64,000 nucleotides of DNA, taken from assembly GCF_010993775.1 (NCBI RefSeq), contig NZ_WOTO01000041.1, forward strand, positions 1 through 64,000. Direction: 5' to 3'. The notes beneath the pieces were generated by a model. The model did not search any database. It had not been told where the DNA came from and saw nothing but the letters and a program-made list of their open reading frames with translations. Numbering within the stretch: position 1 is the first letter of the stretch; each line of letters begins with the position of its first letter. The DNA comes from Fodinicola feengrottensis (GTDB lineage Bacteria > Actinomycetota > Actinomycetes > Mycobacteriales > HKI-0501). Below, in pieces: positions 35,447-44,711 of this stretch. Position numbers and translations under genes: made by a program.

Positions 35447-37114
35447 CTGGTGAGCCGCCAGCGCTGGTCCTGCGCGGTCGGCTGCCGATGATACTGGTCG
35501 ATGGTGCCGGCGTCGGAGGTGTTGTCGTCGTCGCCGTACACGTCCAGCACCGCGCCGGAACCGCGGTTGGCGATCCAGAACGAGCCGTTCGGCGCGTACT
35601 GGAACTGCCACTGCTGGCCGTCGGAGTCGCTGGGGTCGTTTTGGACGATCTGGGCGCTGTCGTCGTGCGAGTCGCCCTTCACGGCCAACGCCTTGCCGCT
35701 GTAGCCGTTGATGATCTGGTAGTAGCCGGACTTGCCGACCGGTACGAGCCGCCAGAACTGGTCCTTGGCGCGCTGGTTGTGCCACTGCTGGACGTTCACG
35801 CCGGCGGACGGGTTGTTGTCGTCGCCCGGTATGTCCAGCACCAGCCCGCTCCAGGCGTTCGTGATCTGGTACGAGACCGACGTGTCGAACTGTGGCGCGG
35901 GGGGCTTGGGCGGCGCTGGTTTGCCGGACGCGGGCGGCGCTGGCGGCGCGGGCGAGGCTGGCTGGCTGGCTGACGGGCTTGGTGATGGAGCCTTGCCCGG
36001 AGTCAGCCTCGGGTCCTTCGCGTAGTAGTCCACATACGTCTGCGCGAGGTTCGTGTCGCCCTGCAGCTTCGCCGACTTGGGCACGCCACCGGCCTCGCGA
36101 ACGGCGGTCGCACCCCATTGGAAGGCGGCCAGCGCGAGTTTGTACGGGTCGCCGCCGGCCAGCGGGGAAAGCTGGCTGGACAGGTCGCACAGGGCGCTAC
36201 CGAGCCGCTCGATCGCCGAGTCCGGGTTCCACGGCGAGTCGAGCGCCGACTGCGCGTACTGCTTCCAGACCTCAGGCGGGAACTGGGCGATGCCCTGCGC
36301 GCCGCTGGCGGATTGCTTGTTCGGGTCGAAGCCGGAGGCGGCCATCAGCTGAGAGGCGATCTTTGCCGGCGTCACCGCCGGGCAGATCCGGCCGGCCTTG
36401 AGCACCGCCGCGACGTACTGGTCAGGGACGGCTTTGGCCTGCGGGGCAGCCATTTGCGGGCCGGGACCGCCGACATACGTTCCCGGGGCCTGGAAGTCGC
36501 TCTGCTGGGCATACCAGTCGGCGTACGTGCCAACGGTTTCGACGTAGGCCTTCGCGTCGGCCGGAATTCCCTTCGCGTCGAGCACGGCCTGCAGGCCGGT
36601 CTTGGACGCCGCGACCGCCGTTCGCCACGGGTCCTCGGTCATCCCCGGCGGCGGCGCGTACCTGGCCGATCAGCTCACAGGTCTGGTGGGCCAGCGCGAC
36701 GATGTTGTTGGCGCGCCGGTCGTCGCGGTCCGCGTCCGGCCACGGCAACCACTTTCGCCACTGGCTCGGGTCGAGGCCGTCGACGGTCGGCCCACCGGAG
36801 GCGCCGGAGTCGAAGGCGCCGGTCGCCATCAGTTGGGCGGCGACCTTGGGACCGGACAGCGCCGGGCAGGACAACGCCGCGCTCTGGATGGTCGGCAGGT
36901 CGACGGCCGGCACCGGCGTGCCGGTCAGCTCGTGGGTGCCCGCGAGGACCGGGTTGTACGTGGAAAATCCCTGAGTGGCGAACAGCACGGCCACCACCAC
37001 CAGTGCGAGCGTGGCGGTCAGCCACCAGACCCGCATCAGCGCGCGAAGCGGTCGTTCGGCGCGGGTCGGAGTGGTTGCCCGCCGGAAGAGCCTTCGAATG
37101 GCCGTCAGTCTCAC
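35443..37114 (-). CDS. Lytic-transglycosylase-like protein with ricin-type lectin domain
   Basis: About 557 residues with a frame break near 36650. It has an N-terminal membrane anchor (RVWWLTATLALVVVAVLFAT), then two related SLT-like helical domains. The first is CPALSGPKVAAQLMATGAFD. The second is CPAVTPAKIASQLMAASGFD followed by SASGAQGIAQFPPEVW. A Pro/Ala/Ser linker leads to a C-terminal ricin B-type trefoil with repeated QxW-like motifs (DQFWRLV, QQWQFQY, DQRWRL). In active SLT enzymes the residue before S-G-F is the catalytic Glu; here it is Ala (AASGF), and the first domain also lacks it. It is probably a wall/glycan-binding scaffold rather than a hydrolase. It is first in a two-gene unit with the mycosin-like gene. 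Confidence 0.8.
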
Positions 37115-37879
37115 AGTTCCTTCTCCGGTTTCCCCACGCTGGTGGATCCCTCACATCGATGCAGCCTTACGACGATGCAGCCCGTCCGTTGGTTCACCCC
37201 ACGGCCCAAAAAGTGAGATCGGCCCCAGCGGCCGGGTCGTACGAGGTTGCCCGCGCGACCACGCGGGTGGGTGAGACAGGCCGCTGGCGGCGAGTTCTCA
37301 TGTTCCCTCACAAGGCCACTGAACCGTCCAGAGCAGCAGCTCGTTGGGCGTTGCCGCTGGTTGTGCGTGCTGGCTGTGCTTGTCGTGAGCGGCCCGCGTT
37401 CCTCGAGCCCCGCCGTGGCGGTCAAGTTATCAGATCCGTCCCGGTTCTTGCTTGTACTTGCTGTAATATACCGGTTAAGCAAGCGACTGTGGAACGGTAC
37501 TGAAAACGTTGTCAGAGTGAAAAAATCTTTCGGCCTCGGAACTGGCCCGGGTCGGCGATCCGGATGCTGTCGTACGTCCCCTGGATCCTGGTTACGTCAT
37601 GCCGGCACCAGTGCTGATCGGGGCTGTCCTGGTGGTCGCTGTGCTCGCCGTGGTTGCCTTTGCTATCGAGGGAAAGCTCGTACGGTCCGAAAGCGCGGCG
37701 CCGCGATCGTGGCCGCTCTTTGGATCCGCTCTGGCCGCCGGCTTCGCGGCGCTCGGGATTCTCGTCGACCGCGGCACTTTATCCCGCACTGGACGTCGAG
37801 TGCGGGACAAAGTGCGCCACTCAGCGACCAGCGCCACACCAATGCCTGTGTCGGATCGCGGCTCAGTGGTCCGAGCTCA
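37115..37879. other. Intergenic region upstream of the transglycosylase-like gene
   Basis: About 765 bp with only one weak coding candidate (listed separately, from 37599). It includes a relatively AT-rich patch near 37430-37510, possibly the promoter side, and a long hairpin at 37774-37815. Nothing else is supportable. Confidence 0.4.
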
Positions 37880-38030
37880 TCAGTCGCGTTCGTATTCCGA
37901 GCTGAACCTGGCCTTCTTTGCCTCGCCCCACAAGGGATGCTGGTCATCAATGTCAAGCGCCTTCAAGAGCAGGCCAGGATCGTCGATGATGAACAGATCT
38001 GATGCGCGCCTGCCTGGCCATACGGCATAG
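37599..38030 (+). CDS. Possible small membrane protein (uncertain)
   Basis: An open frame starting MPAPVLIGAVLVVAVLAVVA, with a second hydrophobic segment (LFGSALAAGFAALGILVD) about 25 residues later. This is reminiscent of a small two-helix membrane protein. The rest is Ser/Arg-rich, of low conviction, and overlaps the opposite-strand gene ending at 37880. No clear Shine-Dalgarno is present. If real, it probably ends earlier through a frame error. Confidence 0.25.
   Translation: MPAPVLIGAVLVVAVLAVVAFAIEGKLVRSESAAPRSWPLFGSALAAGFAALGILVDRGTLSRTGRRVRDKVRHSATSATPMPVSDRGSVVRAHQSRSYSELNLAFFASPHKGCWSSMSSAFKSRPGSSMMNRSDARLPGHTA
37774..37815. terminator. Long hairpin, possible terminator of the 37880-38209 gene
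   Basis: GCACTTTATCCCGCACT (37774-37790) and AGTGCGGGACAAAGTGC (37799-37815) form a 17-bp stem with one non-Watson-Crick position and an 8-nt loop. It lies downstream of the minus-strand gene stop at 37880. There is no T-tract. Confidence 0.4.
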
Positions 38031-38209
38031 AGCGTGACCCGGCATTCAGCGGCTTGCATCGCTAGAAATTCCAACCCGGCACGGCTGTCGTCGCGAGCAA
38101 ACATCGGTCCGTCCGGAGTCAGGATGAAATAGCAGATCCGGTCGTCTTCGTACGGGAATGGTGACATGCTTGCTTTTCTGGGTGATCCCGTCGCGTAACG
38201 CCAGTCCAT
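37880..38209 (-). CDS. Hypothetical small protein
   Basis: About 109 residues beginning MDWRYATGSPRKASMSPFPY. ATG at 38209 is supported by GAGGAG just upstream. The body has alternating strands and helices (RICYFILTPDGPMFARDDS, ECRVTLYAVWPGR, DLFIIDDPGLLLKAL). It ends in a charged tail. No signal peptide or membrane segment is present, and no family is recognised. It is co-oriented with, and about 66 bp downstream of, the membrane protein gene at 38276-38752. Confidence 0.6.
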   Translation of the reverse strand: MDWRYATGSPRKASMSPFPYEDDRICYFILTPDGPMFARDDSRAGLEFLAMQAAECRVTLYAVWPGRRASDLFIIDDPGLLLKALDIDDQHPLWGEAKKARFSSEYERD

Positions 38210-38275
38210 CTCTTCTCCTCTTCTCGCCACGGCGGCGCCAGAACTGAGAACCGCGGAAATACGTGTCCGTTGTCG

Positions 38276-38752
38276 TCAGCCCGCAATGAGATCCCGGACG
38301 AGCGCGGCCACTGCGATGAGGACGCCCGCAACTCCAACCGCCATCATGATCCAGTCGTAGTTGTCGCGTCCGCCGGCGGGTTGTGGCGTGCCGGCGCCGC
38401 CGGGCGATGGTTGCGGCTCAGGCATGGTGCCGAAGAAGTCGCGACGCCACATGAGGGTCGGGAGTCCGGCGAATCCGCTGCCGCGAGCCAGCACAGGGAT
38501 GCTCTTCTTGTATCCGGTGTGGAAATCGCAGGTGCCGAGCAATCCACGTACGCGCCATAGACACGGCCGGTGGCGGATCGTCTCCACGCGGCATCGAGTT
38601 AACCGCACCCACAGCAGGTAGAAGGCCAGGATGCCGGTGAAGATCGTCGCCGGCCACCATGCTCGCTGCCACAGTAAAATCCCGATAACGACAGTGAGCA
38701 GGCTGCCCCAAGCGCGAAATCGCGTCCACCGTCTACGGCGTCGACGTCCCAT
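38276..38752 (-). CDS. Hypothetical membrane protein
   Basis: A 158-residue protein with a very basic N-terminus (MGRRRRRRWTRFRAWG) and two close hydrophobic helices (LLTVVIGILLWQRAWWPATI and TGILAFYLLWV). A Cys-containing middle follows (TRCRVETIRHRPCLWRVRG, TCDFHTGYK), then a Pro/Gly linker and a third helix near the C-terminus (WIMMAVGVAGVLIAVAALV). No family is recognised. The clustered Cys residues could bind metal or form disulfides, but this is inference. Confidence 0.6.
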   Translation of the reverse strand: MGRRRRRRWTRFRAWGSLLTVVIGILLWQRAWWPATIFTGILAFYLLWVRLTRCRVETIRHRPCLWRVRGLLGTCDFHTGYKKSIPVLARGSGFAGLPTLMWRRDFFGTMPEPQPSPGGAGTPQPAGGRDNYDWIMMAVGVAGVLIAVAALVRDLIAG

Positions 38753-39059
38753 ATGTTTCCCCGCAAACCGTCACGCATACGTTCCGAGACCTAACTTTAT
38801 GTCAGGTTGGGTTAACTGTCCTAGAAACAGCCAAATTCTCGGGTTTTCTGTCGTGATCGGCGACGGCGCTTGCCAGTGCGAGCGGGACCGTCGACCGCTA
38901 TCTGGACGTCTGCGAGCGTGGATCCATGGACGAGGAGGTGGTCGGGGCCTGATTCGTTGCCCTTAAAGGACAAGATGAAGGCCAAGCCCGTACGGCGGGG
39001 TGGGGGGTGGGGTCTGGGGGCTCCGCCCCAGGAAAAAACAACGATGTTCCGACAAACGC
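38753..39059. other. Gene-free region between the membrane protein and tRNA-Lys
   Basis: No supportable gene. It has a TTAAC/GTTGG-rich stretch near 38790-38820 that may be the promoter of the minus-strand gene. It also has a G-rich tract with GGGGGCTCCGCCCC hairpin near 38998-39030. That element may add to termination of the tRNA-Lys transcript, because TTTTTT follows on the minus strand. Confidence 0.4.
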
Positions 39060-39092
39060 GCGAATGGCGTGCTCACCGAGCACGCCATTCGC
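39060..39092 (-). terminator. Hairpin downstream of tRNA-Lys
   Basis: Perfect 14-bp stem GCGAATGGCGTGCT / AGCACGCCATTCGC with a 5-nt loop, starting 12 bp beyond the tRNA 3' end on the minus strand. A T-rich stretch lies about 20 nt further on. Confidence 0.7.
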
Positions 39093-39103
39093 AGAGAAAC
39101 AAG

Positions 39104-39176
39104 TGCGCCGTCAGGGACTCGAACCCCAAACCCGCTGGTTAAGAGCCAGCTGCTCTGCCAATTGAGCTAACGGCGC
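39104..39176 (-). tRNA. tRNA-Lys (CTT)
   Basis: A 73-nt cloverleaf. The acceptor stem GCGCCGT pairs with ACGGCGC; D arm GCTC...GAGC; anticodon loop CTCTTAA with anticodon CTT; T arm GGGGTTCGAGTCCC; discriminator A. CCA is not encoded. Confidence 0.95.
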
Positions 39177-39438
39177 AGACAGCGGGTTTCCCCTTGCCTG
39201 TGATCAGTTACGATAGCAGCCTGAACGGGCGGGGTGGGACCAGGGTGGCATGAGGGGCTCCGATCTGGGGCTCAGGCAACCTGTCGGCCACTTCGGACGT
39301 CGTACTGCTAGAGGCAGGGTGCCAAACTCTTGCCGGGCACAGCGGAGTGCCACCGACAGTCCGGTCACCCCGCTGCCGGCTGGGCGCGCGCCCGTGTAGT
39401 TACATATCTTCGGGCATCGGTCTAGATCGGGGTTATTC

Positions 39439-40657
39439 ATGCAGGGACTCAAGCGCTGGTCGACAGTCGCGGTGACGGGTGCGGCGGTCATCGCCCTCTC
39501 TCTCTCACCGGCTGCTCGAAGCCGGCCAGCACCGGCGATACCAAGCAGGCCGCCGGCACTCAGACAGGCACTCCGAAGGCGGCTCCGGCCAGCCTGACGA
39601 TCACGCCGGCCACCGGCGCCGCGAAGATCAGCACCCGGCCGGACGTGAAGATCGCTACCGACGGCAAGGTCTCCGAGGTCGTGGTCACCAACGACAAGAA
39701 CGAAACTGTCGCGGGCGCGGTCTCCGACGATGGCGTCTGGAAGCCGAACAACCAACTGGCGTACGGCACGAAGTACAGCGTGGCCGCGACGGCCACCAAC
39801 AAGGACGGCGCGCCGACCAAGGCCACCTCCGCCTTCACCACGATGTCCGCGCCCGGCAAGACCAACGGCGTCGACTTCTATGTGGAGAACGGCGCGAAGG
39901 TCGGTGTCGGCCTCCCCATCGTCTTCAAGTTCACCTACTCGGTGCCGACCGCTTCCCGCACCGCGGTGCAGAAGGCGATGTCGATCCGGACCAGCCAGCC
40001 CGATCGCCGGCGCGTGGCGCTGGGTCGGCTCCGACGAGCTGCACTTTCGGCCGCAGGAATACTGGCCGGCCGGCACCAAGATCGCGGTGAAGTCCGGGAT
40101 CGGTGGCGTGGACATGGGCAACGGTCGGTACGGGAACCGGGGACCGCTCGCTGTCGCTGACCGTTGGCCCGAAGCAGATCCTCGAGGTCGACAACAAGAC
40201 GCACGTCGCGAAGGCGTACCAGAACGACAAGCTGCTCAGGAGCATGCCGGCATCGCTCGGCAAGCGCAGCACCCCGTCGTCGTCGGGCACCATGGTGGTC
40301 ATCAACACCAGCCAGAAGGTGACGATGGACTCGTCGACCTATGGCGTCACCAAAGGCATGCCGGGCTATTACAAGGAAGACGTGTATTGGGACGTGCGCT
40401 ACACGTGGACCGGTGAGTTCGTGCACGGCGCTCCGTGGTCGGTCGACGACCAGGGCAACAGCAACGTCTCGCATGGCTGTGTGAACCTGAGCACCACCAA
40501 CGCGAAGTGGTTCTTCAACCTGACCCAGCCGGGTGACCTGATCCACATCATCAACACGGTGCACACCGTCACCCCGAACGACGGCTTCACCGACTGGCAG
40601 CTGACCTGGGACAACTACCTCAAGGGCGGCACCGCCTACACGACGGTGCAGATGTAG
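39439..40657 (+). CDS. L,D-transpeptidase lipoprotein
   Basis: About 405 residues read through breaks near 39500, 40000 and 40130. It has a lipoprotein signal peptide (MQGLKRWSTVAVTGAAVIAL) with lipobox LTGC one frame over, then a Thr/Ala/Pro linker. Ig-like beta domains follow (VVVTNDKNETVAGAVSDDGVW, KYSVAATATNKDG). Last comes the YkuD catalytic domain with SHGCVNLS carrying the active-site His and Cys. The family makes 3-3 crosslinks in peptidoglycan on the outer face of the membrane. It resembles the mycobacterial Ldt enzymes in layout. A rho-independent terminator follows the stop. Confidence 0.9.
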
Positions 40658-40674
40658 CAGGCGAGCGTACGAGG

Positions 40675-40705
40675 AAGGCCGACTCGGCAACGAGTCGGCC
40701 TTTTT
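40675..40705 (+). terminator. Rho-independent terminator of the L,D-transpeptidase gene
   Basis: Stem AAGGCCGACTCG / CGAGTCGGCCTT with loop GCAA, running into TTTTT, 18 nt after the stop codon. Confidence 0.9.
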
Positions 40706-40727
40706 CCTCGCCAAGGGACAACAAAAA

Positions 40728-40752
40728 AGCCGACTCCAGGGGAGAGTCGGCT
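40728..40752 (-). terminator. Terminator of the orn/tRNA-His transcript
   Basis: Stem AGCCGACTC / GAGTCGGCT with a 7-nt loop. On the minus strand it is followed by TTTTTT, 17 nt past the tRNA-His 3' end. Its stem core repeats that of the neighbouring plus-strand terminator. Confidence 0.85.
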
Positions 40753-40768
40753 CTTCTTGTCGAGATGG

Positions 40769-40842
40769 GGTGACTGAGGGGACTTGAACCCCCGGCATCC
40801 GGGACCACAACCCGGCGCTCTACCAGCTGAGCTACAGCCACC
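40769..40842 (-). tRNA. tRNA-His (GTG)
   Basis: The acceptor GTGGCTG pairs with CAGTCAC (one G-T pair). An encoded G at -1 sits opposite discriminator C, the tRNA-His hallmark. Anticodon loop TTGTGGT has anticodon GTG; the T arm has GGGGGTTCAAGTCCCCT. It lies directly downstream of orn on the same strand. Confidence 0.95.
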
Positions 40843-40901
40843 ATGCGCGACTTGCTACGACAGCATAGCGAGTCGCTGACAAGCGGTGAGAAGGTGGGGG
40901 A

Positions 40902-41513
40902 TCAGTTTCCGGCGGTGTCCGCGACCACCTGGGCGGCGATCGCCTTGGCGGTGTCCACGTCCGGGCCTGGAGGCGCCACGAAGACCGCTCGGCGGTAGTA
41001 CGCGAGCTCGCGGATGCTTTCCTTGATGTCGGCCAGCGCGCGGTGTGAGAGGCCCTTCTCCGGCTGTCCGTAGTAGACGCGTGGATACCACCGGCGGCAG
41101 AGCTCCTTGATGGACGACACGTCGACCATCCGGTAGTGCATGTGGGCGTCCAGCTCCGGCATGTAGCGGGCCAGGAAGCCGCGGTCGGTGGCGATCGAGT
41201 TGCCACACAGCGGCGCGCTGCCGGGCTCCGGCACGAACTGGCGCAGGTAGTCGAGCACCTGCTTCTCCGCCTCCGCGAGGGTGACGGTGGACGCCCGTAC
41301 CTCCTCTGTCAGCCCGGATTTCTGGTGCATCTGGTGCACCACCTCAACCATCGAGTCCAGGGCGGCGTCGTCGGCGTGGATCACCACGTCGACACCGTCC
41401 CCGAGAATGGTCAGGTCCGAGTCGGTCACCAGAGCAGCCACTTCGATGAGTTGGTCATGCTCGGTGTCCAAGCCGGTCATCTCACAGTCGATCCATACCA
41501 GCCGGTCATTCAC
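40902..41513 (-). CDS. orn: Oligoribonuclease
   Basis: A 203-residue DEDDh 3'-5' exoribonuclease that degrades 2-5-nt RNAs and pGpG. Motifs: exo [11 protein letters not shown], exo [21 protein letters not shown], exo III with [18 protein letters not shown] at 41513 gives the family start ([12 protein letters not shown]), and the length is typical. A longer upstream open frame is rejected as non-coding extension. The frame is intact. tRNA-His follows 60 bp downstream. Confidence 0.95.
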   Translation of the reverse strand: MNDRLVWIDCEMTGLDTEHDQLIEVAALVTDSDLTILGDGVDVVIHADDAALDSMVEVVHQMHQKSGLTEEVRASTVTLAEAEKQVLDYLRQFVPEPGSAPLCGNSIATDRGFLARYMPELDAHMHYRMVDVSSIKELCRRWYPRVYYGQPEKGLSHRALADIKESIRELAYYRRAVFVAPPGPDVDTAKAIAAQVVADTAGN

Positions 41514-41599
41514 GCCGGAGAGCCTACGTTCCGCGGCTCGGCCGCGCAGACCCGACCCGCGATATTTGTGGTCAGGTTTCGTTTTCTCCCGTTTTGCCG

Positions 41600-42028
41600 T
41601 CAGTTCCCGATTGGCTCCGGTGGCCGGCTGGCCCGCTCGTCGTACGCGGTGCGAGCGGCCAGGATCTCGGTGACATTCAGGTCGGCCCAGTGCCCGACCG
41701 CGTGCAGCAGGTCCGCGGCGCCCAGGCCCAGTCTGGTCAGCGAATACTCGACGCGTGGCGGCATGGTCGGATAGACCGTACGAGTCACCAGGCCGTCTCG
41801 TTCCAGCGTACGCAGCGTCTGCGTTAGGACCTTCTGGGTGAGTCCCTGAAGCCGCCGGCGAAGCTCGTTGAAACGCATGGGCTCGACGTTGAGCTGCAAG
41901 GTGCTCATCACCAGCATGGTCCACTTGTTGGCGAGCACTTCCACGATCGTACGCGCCGGACAGACGCTCAGATATTGGCCGACCAGGTCGGCTGAGCGCT
42001 TCCAGTCCTGCTCAGCAACGGTATCCAT
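41600..42028 (-). CDS. HxlR-type winged-helix regulator
   Basis: A 142-residue MarR-like/HxlR DNA-binding protein. The family Cys is near the N-terminus ([20 protein letters not shown]), followed by [20 protein letters not shown] then [16 protein letters not shown] and VEYSLTRLG. HxlR proteins often sense electrophiles or disulfide stress through that Cys. ATG at 42028 is preferred because the upstream DNA then forms a putative operator. It is divergent from the oxidoreductase gene at 42128, its likely target. Confidence 0.9.
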   Translation of the reverse strand: MDTVAEQDWKRSADLVGQYLSVCPARTIVEVLANKWTMLVMSTLQLNVEPMRFNELRRRLQGLTQKVLTQTLRTLERDGLVTRTVYPTMPPRVEYSLTRLGLGAADLLHAVGHWADLNVTEILAARTAYDERASRPPEPIGN

Positions 42029-42057
42029 AAGGTACCTGGATATCACCAAGGTGCCTT
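42029..42057. promoter_or_regulatory. Candidate HxlR operator
   Basis: Two near-palindromic sites AAGGTACCT (42029-42037) and AAGGTGCCTT (42048-42057) lie 19 bp apart, flanking GGATATCACC. They sit directly upstream of the HxlR start in the divergent promoter region. Confidence 0.45.
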
Positions 42058-42127
42058 CTTCACAAGAGTGCCCAAGCGCACCGAAGATAACTGAGCAACC
42101 TCTTGCCGATCATCTTGGAGCGTTTTG

Positions 42128-43049
42128 ATGCGTGCGATAAGCCAGCAAGCCTTTGGTGGATCTGACGTCCTGCAACCGGTGGACCTGGACCGGCCGCGGC
42201 CGGCCGCCGGGCAGATCCTGGTCCGGGTACGGGCCGCCGGAGTCAACCCGGCGGACTGGAAGATCCGGTCTGGTCTCGTCCCGCTCTTCGGCGAACCGCC
42301 GTTCGTCCTCGGCCTGGATGCCGCCGGCGTCGTCGAGGAGCTTGGCGAGGGCGTCACCCGTTTTCAGCCCGGCGACGAGGTTTACGGACTCCCGTTCCCG
42401 AATGCCGGTGCGTACGCCGAATTCCTGGTCGCCCCCGCGGAAACCTTCGCCCTCAAACCGAAAACCCTCGACTACGTGCAGTCTGCGGCGATCCCTACGG
42501 CGGTTCTGACAGCTGGTCAGTCGCTTGCGGTCGCCGGCTCGCTGCAGGGCCGCCGGGTGCTGATCCAGGCCGCGGCCGGTGGCGTCGGACATATGGGCGT
42601 ACAGCTCGCCAAGCTGGGGCGGCGCGTACGTCATCGGCACCGCCCGCGCTGTCAACGCCGATTTCGTCCGCGATCTCGGCGCCGACGAGGTCATCGACTA
42701 CACGACGACCGACATCAGCGAGTTGCGCGACATCGACGTGGTCGTGGAGAACGCCGGCGGCGCGGCTTCCGTACGCTCGCTGCGAACTCTCAGGCCAGGT
42801 GGTCTTTTCCTGCACGTTGCCGGTCCCGGTCTCGATGTCACCGAAGAGCAAGCGACTGCTCGTGGCGTTCGATTCCAGGACTTCTATGTGGCGCCAGTGG
42901 GCACGGACCTGGAGAACTACGCGGCGCTGATCGATAACGGCAAGTTGCGGGTGCACGTGGACCAGGTGTTCGCACTCGAAGATGCGGCCAAAGCTCATGA
43001 ACTCGGCGAGACGAATCGTACGCGCGGCAAGATCGTGTTGGCTTTGTAA
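42128..43049 (+). CDS. NADP-dependent quinone-type oxidoreductase (MDR superfamily)
   Basis: About 307 residues with one frame break near 42625 (VQLAKLG then AYVIGTARAVNADFV). It has a GroES-like domain (ILVRVRAAGVNPADWKIRSG, LGLDAAGVVEELGEGV) and a Rossmann domain with AAAGGVGHMGVQLA. No structural zinc Cys cluster is present, as in quinone oxidoreductases. It ends FALEDAAKAHELGETNRTRG then KIVLAL. It is divergent from the HxlR regulator, consistent with an inducible detoxification gene. ATG is used because it fits the family start MRAI. Confidence 0.9.
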
Positions 43050-43063
43050 ACCGAATCCTCATC

Positions 43064-43942
43064 CTACGTGACCGCTGACTGGGTGCGGTAGAAGTCAGCG
43101 GCGGCGATGGTGGCGGGGACCCCGAGTTCGGTGGCGACCGCGGTGATCGCGGCGTCGCCGATCGAGAGGTCGGCCTGGCCGCCGGGCCGGAAATACGGTG
43201 CGATGAACCGCTCGTAGTGGGCTCGGATCTCGTCCGCGGTGTGGCCGCCGAGGAACGTTTCGAGGTGCCGCAGGGTGGTGTCGGGGTCGTCGTGGATCAC
43301 CCGCACCGCGCGTCGGTGCGCCCGTACGACGGCTTGCACGGCGGGATCGTCCGGCCGAATGTGGGTGGTGTCGACGGCGAGGCCCACGGTTGGGATCTGG
43401 AAGTGGTCGCCGACCCAGGCCAGCACCTGCCAGCCGAACTCGGCGGCCACCGCCTCCGGTGCCATGGTGCTGCCGACGAAAGCCGCGTCGACAGTCCCGT
43501 CGCGGAGGTGGCGCAGGTCCATGCCGTAATCGCCTGGCGCCCGTACGACCGTGTGGAGGTCACGGTCGGGGTCCAGGCCGGCCCGCCGCAGCACGATCCG
43601 GGCGAAGCAGCCGGGTGCGGTGTGCGGGGCGTGTACGGCGAGCCGCCGGCCGGCCAGGTCGGTCAGCGAGGTGAGGCCGGGGCGGGCGAGGAACCAGAAC
43701 AGCGGGCGGTGGGTGTTGACGGTGAGCGCGACCCACGGAGTGCCGCTGGAGAGCCGGGAGAGCAGGGCCCGGCCGAGCCCGATGGTGGCGCAGCCGCGCA
43801 GCCGCTCCTCACTCCAGGTGCAACCGTCGTGCAAGGCGACCCGTACGTCCTCATCGGCGTAAAAGCCTTCCTGGTCGGCGATATAGGCGGCCAGTTCCTC
43901 GTGCAGGCCCCGCCCGACGTACGCGAGATCGATGGTGTTCAT
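43064..43942 (-). CDS. NMT1/THI5-like substrate-binding-type protein
   Basis: A 292-residue periplasmic-binding-fold protein of the NMT1/SsuA type: LAYVGRGLHEELAAYIADQE, DLAGRRLAVHAPHTAPG, GLDPDRDLHTVVRA, GTVDAAFVGSTMAPEAVAAE. No signal peptide or lipobox is visible, and no permease or ATPase gene adjoins, so it may act in the cytoplasm or as an enzyme (THI5-like) rather than in transport. Its start is 2 bp after the stop of the upstream SDR, implying one operon. Confidence 0.75.
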   Translation of the reverse strand: MNTIDLAYVGRGLHEELAAYIADQEGFYADEDVRVALHDGCTWSEERLRGCATIGLGRALLSRLSSGTPWVALTVNTHRPLFWFLARPGLTSLTDLAGRRLAVHAPHTAPGCFARIVLRRAGLDPDRDLHTVVRAPGDYGMDLRHLRDGTVDAAFVGSTMAPEAVAAEFGWQVLAWVGDHFQIPTVGLAVDTTHIRPDDPAVQAVVRAHRRAVRVIHDDPDTTLRHLETFLGGHTADEIRAHYERFIAPYFRPGGQADLSIGDAAITAVATELGVPATIAAADFYRTQSAVT

Positions 43943-43944
43943 GT

Positions 43945-44691
43945 TTAGAACATGTCCATTCCGCCGTTGACCGCGGCGGTGGTGCCGGTCATGAAACCGC
44001 TGTCCTCACTGGCATAAAAGGCGACCGCCTGGGCCACATCGGCGGGCAGCGCCAGCCGGCCCACCGGGGTGGCGGCCACTTGCCGCCGGGTCTGTTGGTC
44101 GTCGAGTACGTGCGAGATCCTGGTTTCGGCGACCGGGCCGGGTTCCACCACATTGACCGTGATGCCCTGCGGGCCGAGCTCCTGGGCGACGTAGCGGCCG
44201 AACTGGGTGAGCGCGGCTTTGGCCGTACCCAACGCGATCATGTCCGCGCGGGGCCGGCGGGACAGACCGGTGCCAAGGAAGATGACGCGTCCCCAGTGCT
44301 GTTCGGTCATGGCCGGTAGGACCGCTTTGGTGACCACGAAAGCGGCGCGCATCTCGTCGTCGAGCTTGCCGCCGAGTTCTTCCCACGTCATGTCCCGGAA
44401 GGGCTTGATCGCGTACGGGGTAAGGGCATTGTGCACCAGAACGTCGATGCCGCCCCATGTCTGTCGTACGCGCTCGACAAGGGCGTCGACGGCCGCCGGG
44501 TCGCGTACGTCCGCCTGCACGGCGATGGCCTGGCCGCCGGCGGCTTCGATGCCGGCGACCACCTCATGCGCAGCCGCCTCGCTGTGCAGATAGTTGACCA
44601 CCACTCGCATCCCGCGGGCGGCCAGCAGGCGCGCGGTGGCCGCACCGATGCCGCTGCTGGACCCGGTCACCAACGCCACTCTGCCGGTCAC
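43945..44691 (-). CDS. SDR family oxidoreductase with altered catalytic residues
   Basis: A 248-residue Rossmann protein. The NAD(P) motif TGSSSGIGAATARLL and VLVHNALTPYAIKPF (in place of NNAG) are present, with C-terminal GFMTGTTAAVNGGMDMF. In the usual S...YxxxK triad the Lys is kept (ALGTAKAAL), but the Tyr position is Leu and the Ser position lies in IFLGTGL without an aligned Ser. Classical reductase chemistry is therefore doubtful. It is first gene of a two-gene operon, with an inverted-repeat operator 21 bp upstream. Confidence 0.85.
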   Translation of the reverse strand: MTGRVALVTGSSSGIGAATARLLAARGMRVVVNYLHSEAAAHEVVAGIEAAGGQAIAVQADVRDPAAVDALVERVRQTWGGIDVLVHNALTPYAIKPFRDMTWEELGGKLDDEMRAAFVVTKAVLPAMTEQHWGRVIFLGTGLSRRPRADMIALGTAKAALTQFGRYVAQELGPQGITVNVVEPGPVAETRISHVLDDQQTRRQVAATPVGRLALPADVAQAVAFYASEDSGFMTGTTAAVNGGMDMF

Positions 44692-44711
44692 GGTCTCGCC
44701 TCCGAAACTGA

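Noticed and set aside
38990-39035. G-rich tract as a riboswitch or mobile element end
   Set aside because: It is a short GGGGGCTCCGCCCC hairpin of a kind common between actinobacterial genes. No ligand-type fold, transposase or target duplication is seen.
41514-41924. N-terminal extension of oligoribonuclease
   Set aside because: The frame stays open upstream, but the product is low-complexity, overlaps the HxlR gene, and family members start at the GTG at 41513.
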